From: Candidatus Brevefilum sp.
GTDB lineage: Bacteria; Chloroflexota; Anaerolineae; Anaerolineales; Anaerolineaceae
Length of the DNA stretch: 64,000 nt
Reading direction: 5' to 3'
Assembly: GCA_029210815.1 (NCBI GenBank)
Contig: JARGGB010000001.1
Span: forward strand, 162,530 to 226,529
This document shows positions 44,452-52,116 of the stretch, piece after piece. The notes beneath the pieces are model-generated. The model saw nothing but the letters and a program-made list of their open reading frames with translations, did no database searches and was not told the origin of the DNA. Position 1 is the first letter of the stretch. Every line of letters starts with the position of its first letter. The position numbers were made by a program, and so were the translations under genes.

Positions 44452-47103
44452 GTGATCAACATCTTTCCATATGGGGATAAAAGTTCCCCTAACGATCAAA
44501 CTCAGGGCAAATTAATATCCCTTGCGGCAATCATTATTATCATATTTGCCTTGATCTTATCCATATCGCCGATGATACGTTACCATGGCGCGGCAGAAGG
44601 ATACCGCTTTGACCACTGGTTGGGGGTAGGTGTTTGGATAGCCGCATTTGGACTGCTGCATTATCAGTCGTCGCGGAAATTACCGCAAAGAGATCCGTTT
44701 ATTCTTCCGATAATTTCTCTTTTATCCGGTATCGGATTAATGACCATCTGGCGACTATATCCGAATTTAGGACTTCGTCAAACGATTTGGATCGCTTTAG
44801 CTTCAGCACTGGTTTTTCTTGGCTTGAATTTCCCCATTTTTTTGGATTATTTGCGTCGTTATAAATATATATGGCTAATCTCAGGTTTATTATTGACTGG
44901 CTTAACCATTTTCATGGGAACCAATCCATTGGGCAATGGACCCACGTTATGGTTAAAATTCCTTGGAATCCACTTTCAACCCTCTGAAGTTTTAAAAATT
45001 CTGCTGATCGCTTTCCTGGCGAGTTTCTTAACTGATCGACAGGTCTTTGTTTACAAGAAATTCGATATCTTATTACCCACCTTATTTGTTATTGGTTCTG
45101 CGCTGGCATTGCTTGTCGTTCAAAGAGATTTAGGAACAGCAACAATTTTTCTTTTGATCTACATTGGCATGATCTTCTCCTCAAAGGGGAATAAAATTCT
45201 CTTTTATGGTGCACTAATTTTAGCAGTTATCATAATTGGATTTGCTTATATTTATATCGACATCGTCAAGCTGCGTTTTGATGCCTGGTTGAACCCATTT
45301 ATCGACCCTTCAGGCGCATCTTATCAAATTCTTCAATCGTTGATTGCAATTGCAGAAGGCAGTATCTTTGGAACAGGACCCGGTTTGGGCAGTCCAGGTT
45401 TGATCCCTGTGGCTGTCTCCGACTTTATCTTTGCGTCAATAACCGAAGAATTGGGATTGTTTGGTGCCGGCTTGATTATTTCACTCTATATCATTTTGCT
45501 CTATAGGGCGTTAAAGCTCGTGAAAATAACCCAGCATTCATTTGACCGCTATTTGGCATTGGGCTTAACCTTTTATTTTGGTGTTCAAAGCATTTTGATC
45601 ATCGGCGGCAACATCGGATTCCTCCCCCTGACAGGTGTTACCCTGCCTTTTGTGTCCTATGGAGGGTCATCACTGCTCATATCCTTTATTGCAGTCCTGT
45701 TTCTTCTGATTATCAGCAATCGAGTTCCTGCTAATCCTCAGATTGAATTAATTCACCGACGTCGGACTATCCGTTTGTGCAGCCTTCTCATTGCAATTCT
45801 TGGCCTGGAAATGCTTGTCACCAGTCTGGCATCTTTCTGGTTTATGCCGAGTCTGGTCAATCGACCTGAAAACCCCCGCTGGATTGTCCATGATCGGTTC
45901 AGCGAACGGGGAAAGATACTTGACCAGGACAATCAAATCATAGTTACGAACAGTGGTCAAACAGGTTCCTTCCAAAGAGAAAGCAATCATATCCCTCTTT
46001 ATCCAATCATCGGCTATACGAACCCAACCTATGGTCAAACGGGAATTGAAGAAAGCATGTTTGATTATTTGCGTGGTTACGAAACTTATCCTGCAATGAC
46101 GCTCTTCTGGCAGGATCTGCTTTACAACCAACCACCTGAGGGATCGGATATCAGGTTAACCATCGATCTTGAATTACAAAAATTTGCGGATTCTTTGCTC
46201 GGTGAAGAACAAGGAGCAATTGTTTTAATGAACGCCCAATCGGGCGAAATCATAACCATGGCATCCCACCCCTATTTTGACGGAAAAAACTTGGAAGAAA
46301 ACTGGCAGGACCTGATAAACAATGAAGACGCTCCGCTTGTCAACCGGGCAACCCAGGGTTTGTACCCACCAGGTGCCACGCTGTTTCCCTTTGTTGCATC
46401 GACACAAATTGAACTTATTCAGCAAAATGAGGACCCTTTTTCCATCATGAATGGCTCCCCACAATTACACACCTGTGCAACTTTTCCGGGTTCTGACCTG
46501 ACCTGGCAAGCTGCCATGACACACGGCTGCCAGGATGTTCAGGCAAAACTTGCAGAATTTACGGATGTCAATCAGCTTATTGAATTATTCCAAAATCTAA
46601 ATTTCTTCACGCCCCCTGATATCCGGCTGAATGTCGCCCAGGCTGATTCCCCGGATTATGAGATACCTGAAGCGCTTTACACAGGTCAGGGTGCATTCAA
46701 TCTTACACCGCTTCAAATGTCTTTAGCTGCCAGCGCATTGACCAATCAGGGCATTCTGCCAGCGCCGAGGCTTGTTAACGCCTATCAATATTCAAATGGG
46801 ACCTGGATCACCCTCTCAAAATTAGGACAAAATTCCCAGGCATTAGATGCCGATGCAGCTTTCTGGATCACCAGCCTGCTGGAAACGCCTGATTCCCCGC
46901 ATTGGCAGATTACATCAAGCGTCTCAACTCTGGATGAACAAGTGATCACCTGGTTTATCGCCGGCACCACTGCGGATTGGCGGGGGCAGCCAACAACTGT
47001 CGTTGTTCTTCTCGAGAGAGATGCAGCTTTACTTGCCGAAGATATCGGGTTATCACTCTTAGAACAATCCACACAAATCTCATTGACCAAAGGTCAGCAG
47101 TAA
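44452..47103 (+). CDS. RodA/FtsW-type glycosyltransferase fused to a degenerate PBP transpeptidase domain
   Basis: An 883-residue protein from a GTG start. Residues 1-435 are a SEDS (RodA/FtsW) domain with about ten helices and motifs FQPSEVLKILL, QRDLGTAT, IAEGSIFGTGPGLGSPG and SDFIFASITEELG. Residues 450-883 align in layout with a class B PBP transpeptidase (LTIDLELQKFADSL, NRATQGLYPPG). Its SxxK is replaced by ATLF (642-645), the SxN region reads GCQ, and the KTG region reads IAGTTADW without Lys-Thr-Gly. The polymerase half should be active; the PBP half is probably a pseudoenzyme partner. Confidence 0.85.
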   Translation: MINIFPYGDKSSPNDQTQGKLISLAAIIIIIFALILSISPMIRYHGAAEGYRFDHWLGVGVWIAAFGLLHYQSSRKLPQRDPFILPIISLLSGIGLMTIWRLYPNLGLRQTIWIALASALVFLGLNFPIFLDYLRRYKYIWLISGLLLTGLTIFMGTNPLGNGPTLWLKFLGIHFQPSEVLKILLIAFLASFLTDRQVFVYKKFDILLPTLFVIGSALALLVVQRDLGTATIFLLIYIGMIFSSKGNKILFYGALILAVIIIGFAYIYIDIVKLRFDAWLNPFIDPSGASYQILQSLIAIAEGSIFGTGPGLGSPGLIPVAVSDFIFASITEELGLFGAGLIISLYIILLYRALKLVKITQHSFDRYLALGLTFYFGVQSILIIGGNIGFLPLTGVTLPFVSYGGSSLLISFIAVLFLLIISNRVPANPQIELIHRRRTIRLCSLLIAILGLEMLVTSLASFWFMPSLVNRPENPRWIVHDRFSERGKILDQDNQIIVTNSGQTGSFQRESNHIPLYPIIGYTNPTYGQTGIEESMFDYLRGYETYPAMTLFWQDLLYNQPPEGSDIRLTIDLELQKFADSLLGEEQGAIVLMNAQSGEIITMASHPYFDGKNLEENWQDLINNEDAPLVNRATQGLYPPGATLFPFVASTQIELIQQNEDPFSIMNGSPQLHTCATFPGSDLTWQAAMTHGCQDVQAKLAEFTDVNQLIELFQNLNFFTPPDIRLNVAQADSPDYEIPEALYTGQGAFNLTPLQMSLAASALTNQGILPAPRLVNAYQYSNGTWITLSKLGQNSQALDADAAFWITSLLETPDSPHWQITSSVSTLDEQVITWFIAGTTADWRGQPTTVVVLLERDAALLAEDIGLSLLEQSTQISLTKGQQ

Positions 47104-47109
47104 CTAAAA

Positions 47110-47139
47110 AGGCTGTGCTTTTTTAAAAAAGCACAGCCT
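47110..47139. terminator. Perfect bidirectional terminator after rodA-PBP and tyrS
   Basis: A perfect 30-base palindrome: AGGCTGTGCTTTTTT (47110-47124) followed by its exact complement to 47139. The centre contains TTTTTTAAAAAA, so either strand gives a GC stem plus a T-run. It lies between the convergent rodA-PBP and tyrS genes. Confidence 0.9.
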
Positions 47140-47160
47140 CCGGGTTTATCCTACGCTTAT

Positions 47161-48375
47161 TTATTTTTCAACCCTTAAAAACCGTCGTTTGCCAACCTGA
47201 ACAATAACGGGGGGAGTCAGCACCATGTAGGGGTCACTAACCGCTTCCCCATCAATCTTCACGCCATTCTGATCAACCAATCGGCGAACCTGGGATTTGC
47301 TTCGGACCAGGCCGCTGTCCACCAACACATCCAATAAGATCGGCTCTCCAGAAGGCTTAAATACTTCCATGTCATCCGGGGTGTCCTTTTTTTGAAAAAG
47401 GGTGATGAAATGTTCTTGCGCCTTTTGTGCTTTTTCATCATCAAAGAATGCTGAAGTAATCTCCTTCGCCAGCTCTAATTTGGCGTCCCTGGGGTGCAAT
47501 TCACCCTTCTCGATAGCATTTTCAAATTTGTCAATCTTATCAACGGTCCAACGAGTGACAAGACGTGCGTAACTTGACATCGCTTTGTCCGGCACACTCA
47601 TCACCTTACCAAACATATCCTCAGGCGTTGTGTTCAGAGGGATATGGTTCCCGAGGGACTTGCTCATCTTCACATCACCATCGGTGCCGGGCAATATTCC
47701 CAGGATGATACCAATGTTCGGCTTTTTACCGTAATATGACATGATCTTTCGGGCAGCGGTCATGATGTTGAACATCTGGTCCGTGCCGCCCACCTGCACA
47801 TCCGCATCCAGTGCGTAGGCGTCGTAACCCTGCATGATCGCATAAAACAATTCATGAAAATAAACTGCTTCCTCATTATCAAAGCGCTTTTTAAAGTTTT
47901 CTCTCGTAAAAAATTGCTGCAGTGTAAAATTCGATGCCAGGTGGATCAAGTCTTTTAATTTTAAATCTGATAACCATTCAGCGTTGTAACGCACCTCTGT
48001 CTTCTCTCGATCAAGGATGCGAAATGCCTGCTCGGCATAGGTTTCAGCGTTCACCTGTGCTTCTTCCGGAGAGAGCTGTGCCCTCAGCTTGTCTTTGTCA
48101 GAGGGGTCACCGATAAGGGCAGTATATGTCCCAACTACAAAAATAACATGATGCCCCAATTCCTGGAATTGGCGTAGTTTGCGCATTGTAACGGTATGCC
48201 CAATATGCAAATCCGATGTTCTGGGATCGTATCCGCAGTAAACCCTCAGTGGCCTTCCAGAGCTTTCTGATTCCACCAGCCGGTCCCTGAGCTCTTTTCT
48301 CATGGATTCGTGCATCGCCTGGTCACCATATGCAGTCCCTCGCATTAAATATGTTACCTGCTGATCAATATTCAT
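47161..48375 (-). CDS. tyrS: Tyrosyl-tRNA synthetase
   Basis: A 404-residue protein from the ATG at 48375, which has AAGGAGG seven bases upstream. Class I signatures are clear: HIGHTVTMRKL and KMSKSLG. A YYG-less anticodon region and an S4 domain close the protein (VRSKSQVRRLVDQNGVKIDG). It charges tRNA-Tyr. A terminator-like hairpin lies in the 5' leader, 43-65 bases before the start. Confidence 0.95.
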   Translation of the reverse strand: MNIDQQVTYLMRGTAYGDQAMHESMRKELRDRLVESESSGRPLRVYCGYDPRTSDLHIGHTVTMRKLRQFQELGHHVIFVVGTYTALIGDPSDKDKLRAQLSPEEAQVNAETYAEQAFRILDREKTEVRYNAEWLSDLKLKDLIHLASNFTLQQFFTRENFKKRFDNEEAVYFHELFYAIMQGYDAYALDADVQVGGTDQMFNIMTAARKIMSYYGKKPNIGIILGILPGTDGDVKMSKSLGNHIPLNTTPEDMFGKVMSVPDKAMSSYARLVTRWTVDKIDKFENAIEKGELHPRDAKLELAKEITSAFFDDEKAQKAQEHFITLFQKKDTPDDMEVFKPSGEPILLDVLVDSGLVRSKSQVRRLVDQNGVKIDGEAVSDPYMVLTPPVIVQVGKRRFLRVEK

Positions 48376-48417
48376 ACTTACCTCCTTCATAATTCCCGGC
48401 ACCTACACAAAAGAAAA

Positions 48418-48440
48418 CGCGCCCCGTCATACAAGGCGCG
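48418..48440 (-). terminator. Terminator-like hairpin in the tyrS leader
   Basis: CGCGCC (48418-48423) pairs with GGCGCG (48435-48440). On the minus strand the hairpin is followed by TTTTCTTTTG. It could end the upstream LiaF-like transcript or regulate tyrS. The loop contains CCGTC (48424-48428), complementary to GACGG at 48453-48457, which could form an alternative fold. No T-box TGGNACCGCG motif is present. Confidence 0.6.
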
Positions 48441-48548
48441 CTATCGGCCAAGGACGGATTGCCATCAATTATGCATAATAATAAAAATCCATCATAAATA
48501 CATCCACAGCCATAATTATAACGAATAAATTAAGGATTTGCATCAATT

Positions 48549-49079
48549 TTATGCAGAAATTACTCGTATTTCGGCAACGAAACTCATGATTTGAACCTCA
48601 ACAAGTTTATCGGCCAAATCATAGTTCGGGGTGCGATCATCCAGAGATGCAAAAAAACGTTCTTCTTTTTTTCCAAGTCCATGAAAGTCTGAGAGAAAAG
48701 CAAAAGAACGGATGCACAAACCCACATCTGATGGAAGATAGATTTTGACATCATTCACAAAACCGAAAACTTTGATTTTTGCTTCTCCCTCCGGAAAAAT
48801 TGCATTTGAAAAATCCAATTTCGTTTCGCCAACGAACCACCAAAATTCATGCCTTCTTGCTTCCCAGTTTCCTGATTTATGGATATCCCCCAAAACCGGC
48901 ATCCGAACCTCCACACCAGGACCCGTCAATTGATGCCGAAATATTATCAGGAGTCCGATCGCAATTAATACCAGTGGACCGATAAATCGGCTGAAATTAA
49001 TTTCGAAAATGACATCAACTAATGAAAATACGCCCAGGGTAATTAATACAATTCCGATGATGATCTGCCACTTTTTCAT
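48549..49079 (-). CDS. LiaF-like membrane protein
   Basis: A 176-residue protein. Two N-terminal membrane helices (about 5-22 and 32-48) match the LiaF transmembrane region; the C-terminal half (KVFGFVNDVKIYLPSDVGL and following) resembles the LiaF C-terminal domain found in cell-envelope stress regulators. No liaS/liaR two-component genes are adjacent. AAAAGG precedes the start. Confidence 0.75.
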   Translation of the reverse strand: MKKWQIIIGIVLITLGVFSLVDVIFEINFSRFIGPLVLIAIGLLIIFRHQLTGPGVEVRMPVLGDIHKSGNWEARRHEFWWFVGETKLDFSNAIFPEGEAKIKVFGFVNDVKIYLPSDVGLCIRSFAFLSDFHGLGKKEERFFASLDDRTPNYDLADKLVEVQIMSFVAEIRVISA

Positions 49080-49209
49080 CTCATTACCTTTTCTTATGCT
49101 TGATTTACGTTTATCTTGTTCATCTTCGCTGTGGAAAAAATTATTTGTATACTGTGATTATAATACGATAATTTTTGAAGTTTCCCAAAAATTATTTGGG
49201 GAATTTACA

Positions 49210-49238
49210 TTAACATGCAAATTCAAAACTGATATAAT
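49210..49238 (+). promoter_or_regulatory. Promoter of the HNH gene
   Basis: TTAACA (49210-49215, 5 of 6 to -35 consensus), 17-base spacer, TATAAT (49233-49238), with a TG extension (TGATATAAT). The start site would fall about 9 bases before the ATG at 49254, so the leader is very short and lacks a Shine-Dalgarno. Confidence 0.65.
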
Positions 49239-49253
49239 CATTATGGTGAAATT

Positions 49254-49757
49254 ATGAACGATCCTGTTCTTGTGTTGAACGCAAACTTTCAACCAATCAA
49301 CATAACATCAACCTACCATGCGATAAATATGGTCCTGTCTGAAAGGGCAACCCTGGTTATGAATGGACGAGGGGTGATTCGATCCGTGTCGCAAACATTC
49401 CCGCTGCCATCCGTTATCCGACTGACCCGCATGATCAAACGTCCCAGACCAATCGTCAAGTTGACAAGGAAAGAAATCTTCAGAAGGGACAATTTCACAT
49501 GTCAATACTGCGGTAGGCAGGTTAGCAACCTGACGATCGACCATGTCATACCCCGCAGGCTCGGCGGCGAAACGGATTGGGATAATGTGGTCGCCGCCTG
49601 TCCCCGATGCAACCACCTTAAAGGCGGCATGACACCCGCACAATCCGGCATGTACCCCATGAAACAGCCAAAACACCCCCCTAACTCTGCCAAATATTTA
49701 TTCGGCAAACACCTTAATCAATGTGAGGAATGGGAAGATTTTCTTCATGGCTGGTAA
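49254..49757 (+). CDS. HNH endonuclease domain protein
   Basis: A 167-residue protein with an HNH motif flanked by zinc cysteines: CQYCG, then TIDHVIPRRLGG, DNVVAACPRCNHLKG. The N-terminal 80 residues (VLNANFQPINITS) are typical of the stand-alone chromosomal HNH family common across bacteria. Function in vivo is unknown; no restriction or phage genes surround it. Confidence 0.85.
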   Translation: MNDPVLVLNANFQPINITSTYHAINMVLSERATLVMNGRGVIRSVSQTFPLPSVIRLTRMIKRPRPIVKLTRKEIFRRDNFTCQYCGRQVSNLTIDHVIPRRLGGETDWDNVVAACPRCNHLKGGMTPAQSGMYPMKQPKHPPNSAKYLFGKHLNQCEEWEDFLHGW

Positions 49758-49778
49758 GTTTATGCTTTTGGGGGAAGC

Positions 49779-50525
49779 TCAGATTTCCACAACCATTAAA
49801 TCTTCAGCCACAACGACAGTGCCCGAAAAATTCGCTTTTGCTTCCTGCAGTAAAACCTTAGGGTTCCTGTCAAACGGATAATGGATCAAAAACAGCCTTT
49901 TAACGCCAGCAGTCTGAGCAATTTTTCCTGCGTCGCCAGGTGAGGAATGCCCGTTTTCATTTCCGGTAGCTTCGTGAATTAAAATATCGCATCCTTTAGC
50001 CAGGTTTACAACCGCATTGCTTGGGGCTGTGTCCCCAGAATAGCAAATAGAACCTTCAACAAAACTTGCCTTGAGGCTGATCGATGGAATTAAATGTTCA
50101 GCAGGCGAAGCCCAGACTTTAATTTCCTCTGATGCAAATAACAGGCTGCCTTCAATATTTGGACACTCAACAAAAGTTACCGGGAAGAAATCATTCCATT
50201 CATCCCAATCATAAAGCCCCATCATTTGCTTACACTTTTCCAGAACTCCTGGCAATCCGTAGATCATTAAGGGAGCCTTGCGTTTTATCAGCCACAAGTC
50301 CATGAGCAGCAGCGGAAAACCAGTAACGTGATCCGGGTGAAAATGCGTCAGGATCAGATCGGTTATTGAAAGGGGATTAATTTTTGCCTGGTGCAAACGG
50401 ACAAAGGGATTCCCGGGACAATCGACGAGCACAACCCGATTACCTCCCTTAATTACAATATGCGCATTCTGATGATTCGCATCTGGAATAGCACTTGCCG
50501 TCCCGAGGAATGTGACTTTTGGCAT
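49779..50525 (-). CDS. MBL-fold metallo-hydrolase (RNase Z-like)
   Basis: A 248-residue protein. The metal motif THFHPDHVTGFP, a CYSGDT strand, and HEATGNENGHSS with a late LIHYP are typical of the RNase Z/arylsulfatase-like branch. It lacks the long exosite arm of true RNase Z, so the tRNA-processing role is unsure. It faces the HNH gene tail to tail. Confidence 0.82.
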   Translation of the reverse strand: MPKVTFLGTASAIPDANHQNAHIVIKGGNRVVLVDCPGNPFVRLHQAKINPLSITDLILTHFHPDHVTGFPLLLMDLWLIKRKAPLMIYGLPGVLEKCKQMMGLYDWDEWNDFFPVTFVECPNIEGSLLFASEEIKVWASPAEHLIPSISLKASFVEGSICYSGDTAPSNAVVNLAKGCDILIHEATGNENGHSSPGDAGKIAQTAGVKRLFLIHYPFDRNPKVLLQEAKANFSGTVVVAEDLMVVEI

Positions 50526-50570
50526 TTGTTAGATTAACATCTTTCTATTATCTGTCTGGATTTAATCAAG

Positions 50571-51431
50571 CTAATTTTTTTCATCATCTTCAGCTGCCAT
50601 AGCGGTATCAGGTTTTTCCACCGCTATTTCCCGTGGAGCAGCGTCTTTTCTGTGACGCCAGATGAGTGCACCCAGGGCTGCAACTGCAATGACGATCATC
50701 AGGGTCTGGTTAGCGTTGATCCCCCCTACAAAGGAATTATCAAGTCGTAAGAATTCCATAAAAAATCGAAAAACCGGATACGAAACAAGATAGGTCAAAA
50801 ACACATCGCCATTTTTCAGTTTATCTTCAAATTTCCTCGAAATCCACAATAAGAACACCATATTTAAGAAATTGAAAATGGATTCATACAAAAATAAGGG
50901 GTGATAGGTTTCATATGCCACGAACTCAGGCAGCCGATGCTGCGGATCAATCCTGATCGCCCAAGGTAAATCGGTGGGACTGCCGTAAACTTCCTGGTTG
51001 ATGAAGTTTCCCCATCGCCCAATCGATTGTCCCAAAGCCAGACCTGGCGCAAAAATATCCGCCCACAGCCCAAATTTCAAGCCTCGTCTTTTGGCATAAA
51101 GGTAGAAAACCAGCGCGCCACCAGCCACTGCGCCTGGAATACCCAACCCCCCCCGCCATATTGCAATCGCCGCTAATGGATGTGTCAGGTAATATTGCGT
51201 GGTAATACCCTGTGCAACCATCGATGCTGGCGGCGTGAAGATATGCCAGAGTCTGGCACCGATCACGCCCCCAAGAACTATCCAGGTCAGGCTGTCGAGA
51301 ATAATTTCGGGGTTTTGTTTTTTTCGTTTTGCTTCATAAGTGCTCAGCACCGCTGCCAGGATAACACCCAGCATGATCAGCAAACCATAAAAGTTGAGGG
51401 TCAAAGGACCAATTTTGATGCCTGTAACCAT
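50571..51431 (-). CDS. lgt: Prolipoprotein diacylglyceryl transferase
   Basis: A 286-residue polytopic protein with the Lgt landmarks: WRGGLGIPGAVAGG, the signature GRWGNFINQEVYG with the essential residues, and HPLFLYESIFN. It transfers diacylglycerol to the lipobox cysteine of prolipoproteins, for example the alpha-amylase encoded at 59929-61602. The C-terminal tail is charged and cytoplasmic. Confidence 0.93.
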   Translation of the reverse strand: MVTGIKIGPLTLNFYGLLIMLGVILAAVLSTYEAKRKKQNPEIILDSLTWIVLGGVIGARLWHIFTPPASMVAQGITTQYYLTHPLAAIAIWRGGLGIPGAVAGGALVFYLYAKRRGLKFGLWADIFAPGLALGQSIGRWGNFINQEVYGSPTDLPWAIRIDPQHRLPEFVAYETYHPLFLYESIFNFLNMVFLLWISRKFEDKLKNGDVFLTYLVSYPVFRFFMEFLRLDNSFVGGINANQTLMIVIAVAALGALIWRHRKDAAPREIAVEKPDTAMAAEDDEKN

Positions 51432-51454
51432 TTTTATCTTCCTTTATTAATAAA

Positions 51455-52075
51455 TTAATGCGGGGGAGTTTCCTTAGCTTGTTTCCGCACGTACCAAAAC
51501 CTCTGTAATGCAGTCACGTGTGTCATTAAAGCTAAAATCCATAAGGAAATGTGTGGAAAGCCAAAGATGATCCCCGGGATCAATACAATGTATCGTTCTG
51601 CCCTGGTCAGCAAGCCAATTTTTGCAGAGTAATTCAAGGCTTCTGCACGAGCCCGTGTATAAGAGACCATGATTGAACCAACAGCAGCAAAAAAAACCAG
51701 GAGCGCATCCTGCCATGTACCGGTTTTGTTGAAGTACACAAGCAAGCCGCCATACAAGGCAATCTCAGAGTACCGGTCGGTCACCGAATCGACAAAGGCG
51801 CCGTAACGCCCACTTTCATTGCGCATGCGTGCCATGGTGCCATCCAGGGCATCCAGTGGGCCCACAAGCATCGCAATGAGACCGCCCCAGGTAAGTTTCC
51901 CATATGCAATTAAAATTGCTGCTATCAAATTCCCAATAAGGCCGGCTGCTGTAACCATATTGGGTCTGATGCCCAATTTATTAAGAAATGCGGCAATGCT
52001 GTCAAGAATACCTTTGAACAGGCGTCTTAAGAAATCGGTAAATGTTTTCGGATCTTGTTGGTCTGATTGAGTCAT
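51455..52075 (-). CDS. CDP-alcohol phosphatidyltransferase
   Basis: A 206-residue membrane protein with the family motif spread over DALDGTMARMRNESG and YGAFVDSVTDRYSE (D-x2-D-G-x2-A-R-x8-G-x3-D-x3-D). It joins a CDP-activated lipid to an alcohol such as glycerol phosphate or inositol phosphate; this spacing resembles the phosphatidylinositol-phosphate synthase group, but the substrate is uncertain. It is 23 bases upstream of lgt. Confidence 0.85.
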   Translation of the reverse strand: MTQSDQQDPKTFTDFLRRLFKGILDSIAAFLNKLGIRPNMVTAAGLIGNLIAAILIAYGKLTWGGLIAMLVGPLDALDGTMARMRNESGRYGAFVDSVTDRYSEIALYGGLLVYFNKTGTWQDALLVFFAAVGSIMVSYTRARAEALNYSAKIGLLTRAERYIVLIPGIIFGFPHISLWILALMTHVTALQRFWYVRKQAKETPPH

Positions 52076-52116
52076 AAAAATAAGTGTAACATAGTGTTCA
52101 AAGTAGAAAAGTCATT

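Noticed and set aside
48376..48548. T-box riboswitch upstream of tyrS
   Set aside because: The conserved TGGNACCGCG antiterminator sequence and a Tyr specifier loop were not found; only the terminator-like hairpin remains.
49254..49757. HNH gene as part of a restriction or phage system
   Set aside because: No methyltransferase, integrase or structural phage genes nearby; the family is a common stand-alone chromosomal type.
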